64,000 nucleotides of DNA, from contig JBAJFE010000026.1 of NCBI GenBank assembly GCA_037903355.1, positions 5,518,001 to 5,582,000 on the forward strand, written 5' to 3'. Shown here one piece after another: positions 45,412 through 59,600 of this stretch (the first letter of the stretch is position 1; each line of letters begins with the position of its first letter). The notes under the pieces were generated by a model. That model saw only the letters and a list, made by a program, of their open reading frames with translations, was not told the origin of the DNA and did no database searches. Position numbers and translations under genes: made by a program. This DNA comes from Trichuris trichiura. Its lineage: Eukaryota > Nematoda > Enoplea > Trichinellida > Trichuridae.

Positions 45412-46237
45412 CTTCAATAAGCGAACTGGATCAGGATATGCTCATGCTTTCCAATTTTCGCTTCCGCGTAACATGGATTTCTCTACTATTAATTTCATCA
45501 CAGGAAGGGAATTTTTTAGCATTGGGTAAAGAAATATACTTTTTGCTTTGAGCCACTCTTTTTACCGCATTTTCCCTGTACTCCCTTTGAATAGAATCAA
45601 TGTAATGATTAAGTTAATCTTGCGCTGCTCCTCGCAATTATACACGCAGCTGCACATTTTATTCCGCTTGGTTAGTTGAAGGAAAGCAACATTCAAAAGC
45701 CTTAAATGTGCGGAGGTGCAGGTTGCATGACTCCTATTAATATAATCAGTGTTTCATCAAGGACAAATAAAATCATTTTAGCATTGAACCATTGACAGCT
45801 GAAAATCGTAGGTGTGCAAAGTTCAGTCACATGCGGTTAGACCTCTTACGTTAACTCAATATGACGAGCACCCTCAAACTAATGAATATGCGCATAGCAG
45901 GTGTCCTGGATGTGTAACGTTACCCAAATTTGCAGAGTCACATCAAGTTGAGTGGAACACCTATTCAGTAAGACGCACGACTGGATTCGTAGCAAGTGAT
46001 TTAGAAGTACTCGTTAGGGAGCAGACACGGCACTCAGTTTTCACCTTTGAAAAGCAGGAGGTTATGAAGAATCCTTTCTGAGTGAATGAGTTAGTGACTG
46101 CACTCACAGTTTACACAGGAAAAATGCGGCTGCAGGTCCGTCAGTTTACTGTGTAAACAGTGCGTCGTGACACCGAAGTTATATAAGTGACCAAATCAAA
46201 GTACGCTTTAGATTTCCGTCTTCACAAGGAAACAGTA
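45412..46237. other. No supported gene; one unrecognised ORF
   Basis: An 89-codon plus-strand ORF at 45812-46081 has varied composition but no recognisable motif or splice context. Confidence 0.3.
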
Positions 46238-48152
46238 ATGCTGTACTTTACTGCTGAATTACTTTTTATTCTCTCCTTTCGTCTTGTGAACTCTTTCTCC
46301 CTTCCTGGTAAGAAAAACAGCTTTTCTGCGCGGAGTTCCATGTTTTATGGAACTAACGTGATACTTACAGGAGTTACTGAAACTAAAGTTTCCTATAGCA
46401 GAAGTGTAGGTGTACATAATATAAGCAAATGCAACCGGTTATAGAGTTGTGAAACTTTATTTACGAAGCTTTCAGAACACAGGAGTTCTGCACCCTGGGT
46501 TAAAGAGGCTGTAATTTATCTTTAAAGTTAGTAAATACCAAATGTTCGGACTGCTTGCGAGGGTGGTGTTTTAGACTCTGTACATATCATCAGGTTAAAT
46601 TACTTTAGGCATTTCTCCTTCACAAGATTCGAAAAGTATTCAGCCAACTGTTCCACTAACGGAACATCCCGGCGATCTTCTAAGACGGTCACCAAATGGA
46701 GTTGGTCAGCCTGATCAGGGCCTGCCTTCCTACTTATCTGTCAACATGAATATGATGCCTTCAAACCCTGGGCGAGTTTCATCTCCGCAGGGTAACTGGT
46801 TGCCGGTTGTTCGCACACCAGAATCTCACTCGTTTCAACCAAATGTTCCGCAGGAATTTAACCAATTAAAACTACTGGGTGCAGCTTCCAATCTGAATAA
46901 GCCGCCTATGTTAGGTGATAATACTGCTTACCAAGGGAAGAAGAGCGCCAACCCATTTTTGTTAAGTTCATTATCCCATCAACTAAACAATCCATGGGAA
47001 CAACCTCCAGCGAATTATGCACCCTCATCAGATAGCCAGTGGCAGTACCCGTTTAGAGCAGAGCAAGCGGCAAATGGGATTGGTATACAATCGATGACAC
47101 CACCCCAAATGGGTTCTTCGCCATTCAGCTATCAGCCAAGTACAGAACGCTCTAGTGGTTTGCCTGATCCCAGCACGTTTGGTTTTTCATCACCATTTGA
47201 AAGCGGTCAGGTTCGTACACCTGAGCAATCTTCTTTCTACTCTGGCCCATCTCCTTCAAGTTACAACAGTCCCACTCAAGACTTGCAGAACAATTTTCAC
47301 CGTGTTCAGGCAGGCTACAATGACATTCTAAATGCTATGTATCCGATGAATCAAGAACGACGTGGTGAAGAATATGCAAAACCTGATTTTGAAACCTTCG
47401 GGACAGTAGGTGCAAACATGTACGAAGGTGGCTTATCAAAAGAGAAAAGGGCAAACTTCCCTGACACACTGCCATTTATGAGGTATAGCGAAAATGACCC
47501 CATGCCAGGAAATGCAATGCAAGCTCCCCATGTGCCACAAAGAAGTCCAGATAACGAAAATTCTTTCCCTGCGTATCCGTTTTCTCCTTTACCTCAGTAT
47601 TCACCTGCTCACCCAGACAGTTCTTTGCTTAGGGAAAATTCGCAAATGCCTGACATTCATTCTGTAAGTAATAGTAACCATCCGTCAAAATATAGGGGGT
47701 CTTATCAAGTACCTGATGGGCTCATGCCAAGTGGGCCTGAAACTTCCGAACAGTACCAACCTTCAAATCCGTTTAGATTTCCTTTGGAGCAGCCCAGCTG
47801 GACCGCCACAGACCTTGCTGGCGGAAATGCTCCTAGTGATGATAATAATTATCGTAGCCAGACTTTTAGATCGGAGGCAAATGATCAAGCCCCAGCTCCC
47901 TTTTTCAACTCTAATCCCACATCTGAGGAATCTGCAGACGCACTTTCACCCCTAACACTTCAGGTCAGGCTTGCAAACTCTACAATAGAAAATTTGTCTC
48001 CAGCTATTGGCTCTAAAAGTTTTGATAATGAGGCCGACGAAGAATTTGAAAAGAAGGAAAAGGTCGATTCTGAAGAAGGTTTCAAACTGAAAAAAATGAA
48101 AGAAAACACAAATTTACCGAAAGAAGAGACTTTTGGAATGGCAATGTCTTAA
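46238..48152 (+). CDS. Secreted, disordered P/S/N/Q-rich protein
   Basis: Two exons. Exon 1 (46238-46307) encodes MLYFTAELLFILSFRLVNSF, a good signal peptide, and ends in phase 1 at a GTAAG donor. Exon 2 begins at 46609 (after TACTTTAG) or 46627 (after TTCACAAG); both keep frame. It runs to a TAA at 48150-48152, giving 537 or 531 aa. The mature part is rich in Pro, Ser, Asn and Gln with scattered Tyr/Phe (for example PFSYQPS, PSSYNSP, YPFSPLPQYSPAHP). The last 60 residues turn acidic and lysine-rich (EADEEFEKKEKVDSEEG). No cysteine pattern, globular domain or exact repeat is visible. Likely an extracellular matrix, egg-shell, mucus or excretory-secretory protein; that is a guess from composition. 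AATAAA follows at 48196. Confidence 0.7.
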
Positions 48153-48195
48153 CTGCTCTGTGCTCCACGGTTAGTTTTGAGTCTGAAGTTCGTGC

Positions 48196-48201
48196 AATAA
48201 A
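48196..48201 (+). terminator. Poly(A) signal of the secreted-protein gene
   Basis: AATAAA 44 bp after the stop codon. Confidence 0.6.
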
Positions 48202-48422
48202 CTGTTAGTTTATATTGCCTTCTAAATGATCCTTAAAATGGCGGCAGAACTGAAGTGCTTAATCAAGAAGTCGATCTGTTCGTTTGATTCGAAGGGCCGC
48301 TTTACTGTTTTATTAACGACTCGCGCATTTTCGCTTTACTTTGATGTGACAAACTGGCAAACGATGCCCGTAAGCTCTCCCATAAACCAATAATTCTCAA
48401 AGGGACCCCGGAAAACTTAGAG

Positions 48423-49260
48423 CAGGAGTGGGGATCTTTTTTCGTGCCGCGGGCCGTTTAGATGTTTATAAGACCCTTCGCGAGCCGTACAGAATACTCA
48501 ACCGGAAAACATAGCCTGCTTTGTTTCCACGTATGTTCATTTAAGTCACCATTCGAACAAAGCGATAAGGCGAGATAAGAATAATGCTTTGGGTCGGTAG
48601 ACGGCCAATGGTCCACGCTACCTACGCGCACACTAGTGCCGCCTGCTGCTTGCCTCTGAAGACTAAAAACATCCGTTTGTCGACAGAGAGCCGAGAGCAA
48701 GGCAATCTTCCTAGCCAGCCTGATGCTCCCTGTTTGTTACGCAAGATTTATGCGATTACTAGGAATCGCATGCAATAAGTTTATCGCATTATGAAACTGT
48801 AGTTTATATGCAACGTATGGACTTGCACGCGTAAGGCTGCTAGTACGCAAAGGCTTTGCTTTGTCTTTATTGAGGAACACTAACGAACTGAGTATAAACA
48901 ACGATGTCGTCGAACACACAACTTTTCTGGTCCTACCAACCTCCGTGGTCCGTCCTTCTCCTTTTATAGTCCCGTTCGCGGGGTCTGGCCAGGTCGCACT
49001 GCCATTGGTTGACCATGCCTGTTTTCGACATAGGCTTCGTGTCATGGAGCACGGGGAACGTCGTCCAGCGCTGTTTACGACAAGAGCGCCCGTATCGTTG
49101 CCCTCTTAGGTCAAACCACCGTTATCGGAGCTAAACCCCGGGTTATCTGCCACAGAAACATAAGCGCCCACAGTCCCATTTCACTGAATCTCGCATTCAT
49201 GTGCTGTTGCCTCACTCAGTGAGAGGAAATGCTTCGCGGACCGGACGTTCTCCATCCCTG
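48423..49260 (-). mobile_element. hAT-type MITE, copy B, interrupted by a solo LTR
   Basis: Reverse-orientation relative of 15797-16238. Left end CAGGAGTGGGGATCTTTTTT; right end, read inward, CAGGGATGGAGAACGTCCG. The left two thirds (48423-48798) and the right part (49155-49260) match copy A; between them lies a foreign 356-bp insert. Flanking octamers (ACTTAGAG, ACTAAAAA) agree at only five of eight positions, so the target duplication is decayed. Confidence 0.75.
48799..49154. repeat. Solo LTR nested in the hAT MITE (356 bp)
   Basis: Starts TGTAGTTTATATGC and ends CTGCCACA (TG...CA), and is flanked by a perfect 5-bp duplication GAAAC (48794-48798, 49155-49159). The interrupted MITE resumes exactly after the second GAAAC. 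A 5-bp duplication and TG...CA ends are those of an LTR retrotransposon; its sequence is unlike the 289-bp BEL LTR of this window. No internal region is left, so LTR-LTR recombination is the likely origin. Confidence 0.75.
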
Positions 49261-50690
49261 ACTAAAAAGGCCGCCGTCTCCACCGTGAGGCGTTCTATAG
49301 AATGCCGGCACTCCATCCATTGCCTGTAACATATATTCCGTAATTCATTGAACAGTACACTGTAACCGGATTGCACTAGACACTGGGCTTCAACTGTGTT
49401 TGAAGAGAGGCACTGAGCTAAACCTTGGACACTTAAAAAGTATTAGTTATTTTGTTTTGACGAACTTCGATGGTAGCTCTTTGAAAGCTTTGATAGCGTT
49501 ATATTTCTTCATATTTTAGCCCAGCGCATCTGACGCTCAAACCTTCTTGCTGACCCATTCTTTATCTGCGGTTTCCCGAGGGACCCCTGCTTTCCTGTGT
49601 GCTCCATCCCTCACTTCCCTAAGGCTGAGCTTTCTGATTGAATCGCCGACAGAGATGAGGCGTGGATTTACCAGCGTGATCCAAGAAGCAAAATCCAGTC
49701 CAAGCAACGGATATCGAAGGGATCAACAGCACTACTGAAATTGAAAGCAGACAAGTCAACGAAGAAGAAAACGGCTTCCATTTTTTTTTGAGACTCAGGC
49801 GATGTAGTTTTGATAGGCTTCCTCGAAGTAAAGAGAACAGCCACTGAAAGTTATTCCAAAGCGGTTTTGCAGAAGTTAAGGAGAACATTGGCCTAGAAAC
49901 TGTGAAGGAAGTTACATCGCGGAGTCTCGTTCCGCCATGATAACACACCAGCTCATTAAGGAATGCAAAATTAATTTCCCGGTAAACTTCGCTGGAATTT
50001 GTTCAACATCCACCCTAAAGTTTGGATTTCGCTGCGTCACGCCTCTTTTCCCAGAACTAAAAAAAATTGAAAGGGGTCCACTTCGTGCTCATAGAAGAGG
50101 CGTGTCGCCGATCGAGATGGCACTGGTTCGAAAATTGGGCAATAAAGTATCTGACACCGGCTGAGAGAAGGAACGGGATCGAGCAGCGTCGAAAGATAAG
50201 CGACATTTTATTACAGGGCAAAAGAAAAACGTAGCTACCGGTAGTACCAGTGGAGAGCGAAGGAAGCAATGATAATGCAAATCGGGAAAAGGGCTTGACT
50301 AAGCACATGTTTACAAAGATGTTCGCGTGCAGAGATAACGCGCTCCTAAAGGATCACGTATGGTCGTGCCTTCAGCGTGTCATATCTGAACTGGAAACCA
50401 AAGCGGAAGATGCAGTTTCAACGTGGTCTAACAAATAGCCCTCACGGCAGTGAAAATTCCCTCCAGAAGTGTTCAAAGCTTGATGGAGGTTGTCTAAAAA
50501 ATTTATTTCGGTGCCACTGCGAATGAAGTTTTTATTGAGTTTTTCAGAGAACTTTTCAGACGTCCCTCGTATTTCAGCATATTCAAGCAGCTTGATTGCC
50601 AATGTCTGTTCATTAAATTTGATGGCTTATTCAGCAGTTTCATTTTTGCTAAAAAAGAAGTTGAACGAGGTAAGTACGATGAGCTTAGTC
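49261..50690. other. No supported gene; several unrecognised ORFs
   Basis: ORFs of 60-117 codons at 49547-49738, 49937-50164, 50250-50438 and 50490-50843 (plus) overlap minus-strand ORFs. Some look protein-like (for example SCLQRVISELETKAEDAV) but show no known motif, and I could not link them by splicing. Confidence 0.3.
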
Positions 50691-50698
50691 GTTCATTT

Positions 50699-53600
50699 TA
50701 ATTTGCACTTCTCGATAAAGCAGACCCGTTGCAACGACTTGATAAATAAGTTCCTTAAATTTAAAGCAGCAAGTGCTTTCAAAGGCAAAGAAACAAATCG
50801 AATTTTCAACGTAACGTACCAGCCTACAAATAAGTCACAATAACCTTGCGCCGTCAGTTTCAAGCTCCTGTTGCAACTGCAGAAAACTCCTAAATGTGCA
50901 TCCTAAATGAGTTGCATAAAAACTACAACTTACCTGGGTAGTGTTAGCACTTGATAGAGGCCAGAGATCTTCGTTGATATGCAGTCTGTGGATCAGTGCT
51001 TCTTGTACTCCCCACAAATCAAAAAACCTCAAACCACTGAGCAGTTCTATGTCTCTAACCCTTGCAGTGTGCATTAACAAGTAGGCATATCGTTCCTAAA
51101 AAACCGTTTAAAAGCTGTGAAGAACGATGTTGTCAAAATATTAGTAATTCATTTTTCTACTGGCAGTTCTTTAGCGATGTCGTTTTCTATTCCCTTCCGA
51201 AGTAGAATAGGTATTTCTCAGCGGCTTCATTGAAACGACGTTTTATCTATCATTCAAAATAAATGTTATCCTGTGCAAGAATAACCTTTTGGACAGCTCT
51301 GTGCTTGTCCTTTAATCAGACTTAGTACTTGCAGTGGTCGAGAGAAAGCACAAGATTATTGAGCTGGAGACATTTTGTTCCTTTCTGGCTTCCTTTCTGG
51401 CAAGCACGATCCTTAACTTGTTGTACTTTTACTGGAGAGCATGCCAGTCACTCTTTTTCACTCTTGCCCAAATCTAAGCCAAGACATATGCCTTTTTAGA
51501 CTTAGGCTTAGGTAAAGGCAGGACAAGATGGCTGACAAACTTACAGCATGACGGTTGGGTGACTATGGGACACAATTCGGCTCGATAAAGACCGGTGTGG
51601 AACTATCGAAAATACAAAGAAAACGAAGAAATGAAACACTTAAAGCGATGTACACTTCATTGATAACTTTCTGCCTAGCCATATATCATAAAATATCGAG
51701 TGTAAGTGGCATCTAGTATAAGTCGTAATATTAATAGTTTGTGCTTTAGGATGTTTATCTCTCTGCATGTTATTCTGTTTACTAAACGAGAACATTTTTA
51801 TTTTCTTGACTAGTGACCTTAGCGTGACCCAGGCACCAATAATTATGAGGAAAGGAAGCTGATTGGTGGAGGCTTACTCAAGGGTCATGGTAAAAGCGGT
51901 TGTATAAGACGACGGCGTAAGCCAGGGGTTGTGAGTCTTAAAGTGATCACATTATGAAAGAACTTCTTTCATTTGCCTTGTTTGGACGAACTAAAGACTT
52001 GTTTTCTCCTACGAGTATGTGAAAGTACACAGCTTGAAGGTAGTTCTCTGATCTTCACCTCAGAATCCGAAGCAGACTCATTCGTCAACAACGAAAGTTT
52101 CAGAACTTTCAAGTCAGCCGTCATCGGTAGGTGAAAAATGCCGTACGTTTCTGGTTTTCAGGCGCTGATGACTTCTTGTAACGGAACTTATTCAAAAGTA
52201 GTAAAAATTTATGCTTTTGCTTTTTTCTCATTAAACATGATTTTTTTGAATAACTATACGGAGACCTACTGACAATGCAACTTAGAAAGTTCTTCTTTTC
52301 AGTTTCAATTTTAAAATTGATTTTCAAAGCAAATGCATTATCTTAATTGCAAGAACTTATAGGAAAAAGGAAGGATAAATTCTTGAAGGAAAAAAAATAA
52401 AAGAGCAGAATTTTCGTATGGTCCTTTATCTGTATCGATAATATTTTCTTATTTCCTACTTGGCAATTCAGGATTTCCCGCTTGTGCGGTATTGCGAATG
52501 ACATTGTGCTTATTTCACCAGAACATGTATTTTCAGGAGTCCATTGAGTAGAGCACCTGGCAGCAATGCAAAAATAGTGGCTTGGTACGTGATCTCTGAA
52601 ACTCGGTGCTTATTTTACGAGTACAGAAATTTTTCACTTACCTGGCACTAGCAAGCTCATCACTATCAAACAGTCCGTCATGGTTATAATCAAAAATTGG
52701 ACCAGCAATGGTTAGTACGTTTCCGTATAGCTGGGCATAACGTAGTATAAGGCGCAGTAGGTACAGCCAAACTTCTAAAGTACTCCGCTAGATTATGAGA
52801 AAGGTTGAAGAAAGAAGGTACTGTTCATTTAAGTAGATCAAAGTTTAAAAAAGTCAGATGAAAAACATACTTTGATAAAAGGAATCGTACATCGGGCATC
52901 TCCACTCAGCCGTTAACCAAGTCAAATCTCTTTCCTTGAATTTTTCAGTGACTAAAAACGTAAGTGACGCACTTACTTACGAGAAAATTTAGAGGGTTTA
53001 CATTTATTTTCTGTGAACGGAAGAAGTGCATACAGCGATATGTTCCTGCGAGTAAGAACTTGCTCGCGCTTAATTAACGCGTCGCACACTGAGCTTTTTT
53101 GATGAGAGACACTGCATTCCAGCTCTTCAGGCACCGTTTGACTAGGGGAAATTAGTGCATAAATACTGCTCAGTAAACTGACGTTGCGGTCAAAAAGTAA
53201 TCCGTAGTTGGAAGTAGAGACATAGCACAGATTCGGCCTTTGCTCTGATACAACCAACGTAGTCATCTCCACTTCACTTGATGGCACAGGAAGCTGGAAT
53301 AATGAAGGAATTTGTAAATCCGTTCGAACAAGAAACAAGTCTATACTCCAACAGCACATTTTTTGCAGAACTGCAATGTTTCTTCATTCCCAGTAAAACA
53401 TCGCTCCAACCGCATGTGATCAGGTGGCTGGAGAATAGGCGGCTTAACCATAATTGGATGAAGAATTCCAACAGTGCCATTGTTGGGTGCTCTGTATTTT
53501 AGGTTAAGTAAATCTAATCACAAGACTATTAATGCAGCTAGTCAAAGGAATTCATCACCTGCTATTAAATTGTAAATTTCAATATTTTGAAACGGTAAGC

Positions 53601-56600
53601 TGGACTTAAATCCGCTTTTGAAGTCTGGACCAACAGCTAAGAACAGCGCACGCATCGACTGCACCTTGTAGTCATATCCGTGGTCACCCAATACTTTATA
53701 GTTAGAACTGTCATTATCTCTGTAAAGTCAGAAGTTATCGAAAACTTACGCATTCTCTAAAGATGCTTTTTTTCACCTCCATATTTTCACTCCCGCGTTT
53801 CCATCAATGACCAGATCACCAATTCGGTTGCTACTTGAGTAGTGAAACCTTTTCGGAACATCACTACGCGTATACACTCTGAGAGGGAGATTCTGGCAAC
53901 TTAACTGCTCATACACTTCTTCAGATTTCATTCCTAAGCAGAAAAAAACACTTACTTGATCAGTTTTTAAAAAGTATGAATAATTAAAATAGTATTTTTC
54001 TTGACCGGTAATCAGCTTTTTACAGTAAAGGTGAAGGGCATTGCATAATACTGCTTGCGGAACAGACTATTAAAACGTCACGTTTTAACGTAAAATGGAA
54101 GTAATCCCATCGTCAGCTTCACGGAAAGAACTTTCAGTAGTTTGCAGTATGCCCAAAACGCTGCAGCGAATAGACTGAAGTGGATCCAAAATGCTACTAC
54201 ATTGCACGAATATAAGCAAGCGAAACAGCAAAAGCACTTTAGCAATTAAGGCGGTTGCTACCCAGCAGTATTAAACTAAATAACAATTCGCCCAAAACTC
54301 CATACCTGGTTGCTGCAGCATAATCCTTCCAACGGGACCGGGAAAAATTTCCATGCCACTTGTGTCGATATGTTCGCTGAGAAAAATATCTTGGGTTACT
54401 TCCTGCATGCCTGCAACAAAAGAGTTCTAAGGGGCTGAGTAATGTTTCGCTGGCTTTTGTATACGTGGCCAAACTTCAGACATGCGAAATGTTTGACTTT
54501 CATCACCTACCATGATCAGTTAATATGATAGCATTGATACAATTGACAAGGTCGTTTCTCCACAGACTTGTGAAGAAGTAGTTGAGTATGCCATCCATAA
54601 AAAGTAGTTTCTCTCTGAGCTGCTCCCAATGAAAAATCAAAGTTTGGAAAAAGTGGACCTAATTGCTTGAACAGCAGAATCACCTGATTACTATCTGGAC
54701 CAAAATGGTGGCCAGTCCCGTCAGGTTCATCAAAATAAACGTTGATGACCGAAGGTCGTTCAGTATCCGGTAGCTTCAGCCAATGGAGAATCTTGTCGAT
54801 ACGGCCATAGGATGATGCCGTCTGGTTATACTTTAACCAGTACGTTGGTCTCCTGCCTAATCGTAAATGCTCAAGAAAATTGGAAACTTTCTGCTAGCAT
54901 TTACCTTTAATTTCCCTGTCAGAACCTGGCCAAAAATAGACAGCACTTTTGAGGCCATTTGCTTGCACTGTATTCCATATCTGTAATACAGTTAAGAATA
55001 AGACAAGCTTAAATTGCAGAATGACGAATAGTCATGAAAGCAACCACAAGGACGCAGAAAAGAATTTCTTACAACAGCAAGAGTAATAGCAAGAGAATAA
55101 ATTTCAGTTTGTAACTGTTACCATACTGTCTATGAAATCGGCTATAATATGACTTTTAATAATCCCTCTCGAAACAACAATACAAACATGGACCAGAAAA
55201 AATAGAGCCGCGGCACAGGATATCAAGCTAACGCTTAGTACAAAACATTTCTATGCAATTAGTACTTATTAGTATAAAATGGCTTTTAGATTAACTTGGT
55301 ACATCACAAATGCATTAATAATTTATTTAACGGATGTTGGGAAAAATAAAGCCGAAAACTATCATATGCTAGAATTTATATTCCAAAAACCGATCAATGG
55401 TGAGTTCTCAGAACCAAGTTATTCAATCTTCAACTTAAACTGGCCACAGCGACCTATCAGTGGTCCTACACCGAAAGGGTCTCTTAGGGTTACTGCTAGC
55501 GTTATGATATTCAAGGACGTACTGGAGGAACGCTCGCTAAATGTAACATAGTTAACTCTAGAACTTCTGTTTTGGATTTTTGATTTATTAATATCACTGC
55601 GTGTTCTCTATCGTCTGGCTTTGTTAGTAGCACTAAAGTTTATACGTTGACTTGTTTAGGCAGCTTTAGGAACTGCTTGCGCCTTATCGTCAGCTTGCTT
55701 GAATAAGACGATTGGTTTATGTGGGATGCTTTACGTTATAACTGGAAAACAATAACACAGTTTTCGCGATTTTTTCCTGTAAGCCAGCCATTTTATTCTA
55801 GGACGTCGACAACGGAACTCTAGTGTTAATATCTTTAAAAAGTCTTTAGAACTTTTAATTAATAAACTGTGCTGTCTTGCCATCAGTCCTATCAGTCAGG
55901 CCAGGCCTATCAGTCAGGACAACTACTAATTGCAATATGAACCTGAACTGTTGTAACCAAGAAATTCCAATTTTTGATACGAACTGCAACAGGATTAGTG
56001 CATAATGAGATCCCTAATTTAGGATCAAGTTACGTTCCGACCACCCCATCGTAAGTTGCAACACCAGATCGATGTATGCAGCCTTGAAGGTTGCAGCTAT
56101 ATTTCTTTGCAACGAACGAGAGTTTCCGTCGAACTCTTCTGAGTCTCTGCCATTTATAACTTACATCCATTCATTCTAACATCAATACTGTTTCTGACTG
56201 AGCTTTAACTACCCACCTGTTGCAGAACTCAGCCATGTGCCATATCGGCCGCCTGAGAATACAACAGAACATAAAATTCAGCAAAAAGCCTCTGTAGTCT
56301 ACGGTGCCGTTTTCACCCTATCGTAAAATTCAGGCGTTGCAAGTCAGGAATCATAAGTGGTCATGCAATTCAGCTTTTTTCATGGTTGTTTACTTTCCGT
56401 TTTTTTAACAGTTTCTAAATCAACAAGGAAATTCCAAGTAATTCGATGCTCAGTTATTAGCAGAAATAGAAGAAAAAATGTCCACTATGAGATTGGAATT
56501 TTTCGTACGATTAAAATCCATTGTCAGCGAAGGCAGATTGGTTACGTTTTAAAGATTAAGTGACATTCAGGTTTTTAGCTACATGATCATTTAAGGCGAA

Positions 56601-59600
56601 ACAAAAGGCTTCTCTAATCTCTTACGGCAATATCTGCCTTGTAAATCGTGGCAGATTCAATCTTTCCTAAAAAAGTTGTATAAGTAGCCGTACACTAAAC
56701 TATACGTTATTTAATAGGATTTCTGTTTATTAATATTCGGCGATAGGATGCAGACAATGAAAGAGGAAAGTTTAAACATTGGTGCAACTTTTCTAGCCAC
56801 TGAAATTGTCTCTAAGCATAAAGAACTAGCGTTAAGGTTTTAGAATTTAATTATTAACAAAATTAAGCTCAAGACTGAAGATTTAGCTCTTTTTAAAATT
56901 CCATAATCTTTATTCTTTAAAACTGAACTTTTTTAAAATCGAAGCTTTCGTTGCACCAGTATCTCGTCACCAATGGTCAGCATAGGCTGTCTAAATTTAT
57001 GACTGATTTGAAATCCACTTATTAGTACACTGTATCAGCAAATCTTTTCCACCTACCCAAAGAATTCAAGCTGTTTTGGAAATGCTTTCCTGCTAGTGAA
57101 TTGGCACCATTTATAAGAAAAAAGATAATGGAGACATACTGGTTCTCCTAGCCACCATTTTGTATTTTCGCTGTGCGTCATGGTGAAAAGGTGATCCTCT
57201 TCTGTTATGCCTACTTCTGGGTCATACATTTTATTGTCAACAATTCCATGCGCTTCTGGATACAGGCCCTACAATGCGAATTATAACAGAATATCAGCTA
57301 GCCAGCAGTGTCAGAAAACGTACCGTGACAATTGAATAATGGTTCGGAAAAGTTTTAGTTGGGTATGAGCCATACATGTACGGTGCATGCGATCCTGCTT
57401 GAATGAGCTGCTCAATTGTGGGTGTAATGTTATTTTTGAGATAATCCACTCGAAATCCATCCATGGAGATGACTACTACGGGGAGAGTTTGCCAGCTGAA
57501 AATTCGTAAGCTAACTTTAAAAGGCATAATGCTTTCAAATGACATCTTCATGCACGTTTCTTACAACCAAGTTTTGTTATTTGCAGTTTGCTTGAAAATA
57601 AATTCCCTCCTAAAAGCAGACAATGTGGCTCGTTGTCAGATAGTGTAGAAAGGTCAAAGCAATGCCACTTCGCAGGTATAGCCTGCAACCACCATCATAA
57701 CACCACACAATCCTTTTGTCAAATTTGTTCATATCTGTTCATGTGCTACAATACTAAAGTTGTCTTTACGTTTTACTTTCACATTTTGAGAAACGGAAAT
57801 CTCGTAAAGCGTTTGGCGTTAACTACCTACGAAAAAAGGCATAATAGTCCCGTTAAACGATCTGCAGAGGGTTAATCGCTTTTTTTATCTGATACTTTCG
57901 AATTTTTAATACTTTACGTCAGCCATTCTGTTTGTTGCATTCAGTTAAACCCTTGCCATTTCTTAATCAATAAAAGCAGTGTGCTAAGTGCACTTACATC
58001 TTTTGATTTTAAAATCCTTCTGCCTTAATAGCTAAAGTCTGATCAATTTTTTTTTCTTTTGCGGTAAAACCCCTTTCTCATTTCGCTTACTCTACCGTCT
58101 GACTGACGAGACGCGACGGACACCCGATAGTACAACGGAGCTCACAGTAAGTCATGAACCGATGAGTGACAACGTTTCGCTGGTAACGGTTCGTGGGAGA
58201 CCCGAAAGCGTCGACTTCGCTGGGTGTTCTATTAAGCGATGTAATGAGAAACGGTTTTATCTCAGAAAAAGGAAGAGCGCATTTACTCCTAATTCCCGAG
58301 ATACTCCGTATAGTCAGTTCTTGTTTGCTTATAACTTTAGCGTTAGGTTTACCAGTTCTGCATTTGAACAAAACCTCTAAACGCAAAATTTTGAAGATTT
58401 GATTCCAAGAAAAAATTGAAAACTTTCCTTAAGAAATTGTTACTCAAATCATTTTAAAGCGTACGGCTTGCAAAAAATTTCCTTAAAGTCGAATTGCCCT
58501 AGGTCAGACCAGACAGGCCAAGTTGCCTTGCTTCGTATAAACGCGTCTTCATGGTCGACGCATATCGACACGAGTAAAAAAGAGCTATTTTTTCAAATCA
58601 ATTTGAAATGCCAACACCTAATCGAGATTCTGACCTTTTGGTATTTTGATATTCTGTATTATAAGCGGCATATTACCTTTGCAAACCATTATCTGTTCAA
58701 TCTTCTCAGTTTACAAATTCGTAAAACCAGGAACAAAACACATTCATTGTGAAGACGTCCTGTGCTCGCCATTTGCTTCTGTCCTAATTTTGATAACATG
58801 TTACGTACTTAAGAGCAAGAAATTTCTGAGTTGCAACAAGCTAATACATAATGTACTCCTTGTAAAGAAGAAAGTAGTCAAGTGCTTTGGCTTAAATCAC
58901 AAATTATCAAAAGGAAAGGTTGAGTCTGTTCTCCACTAACTGAAGAAAATCAGTTGTCAAAAAGTCTAAATGTAAACATGCAATGTCAGAGCAGAATTAA
59001 TCCTATTTTTGAAAACATTGGTGGGCAGCTAGATAGTAGAGCTTCAGAGATTCTGTTAATCATTGAAACATCTTTTCAAACAATGTTTCAAGATTATTGA
59101 AACATCTTCTCTTTAATTGAACTTACTCGAACATTAATACTGAGAACACTTGCTCCTGAACACGTGTAATGTGATAATGCAAAAGGTTCTCGAAGCATCT
59201 TCTGGCCTAAATTGGTTCCATGCTTTTTTTCAAAAAATGCATGGGGTGTACCACAACAGCGCAGAAAAAGGCTTAGCTGTAGAAAAACAGGACAACTTGG
59301 CCTTCTGTCCTTTGAACCGACGAATGCCATGAAGAAAACTAAAAAAGCTTCTACAGTGATTCCACATGCATCCTAATGCCCTAGGATTTTACAACCTCGC
59401 GTTCAATGCAGGGATCAGTGTAACTACTTCAGACAGAAATATTATTGTGCCTTAGACTAATGAAAAGGGAAACAACGCAGAATTAGCACGTATCTCACCG
59501 TTTCTAGTTCGGATGAAGAAAGTGAAAAAACCGTGAAGATAGCATTTGTGCAAGATGTCATCAGGTTTTATTTATTGACGGTGGGTCGCGTTAATGAAGC

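Noticed and set aside
53274..53502. Alternative ORFs over the ENPP exons on both strands
   Set aside because: Only the frame with APNNGT and the exon joined at 53293 matches the family and keeps phase.
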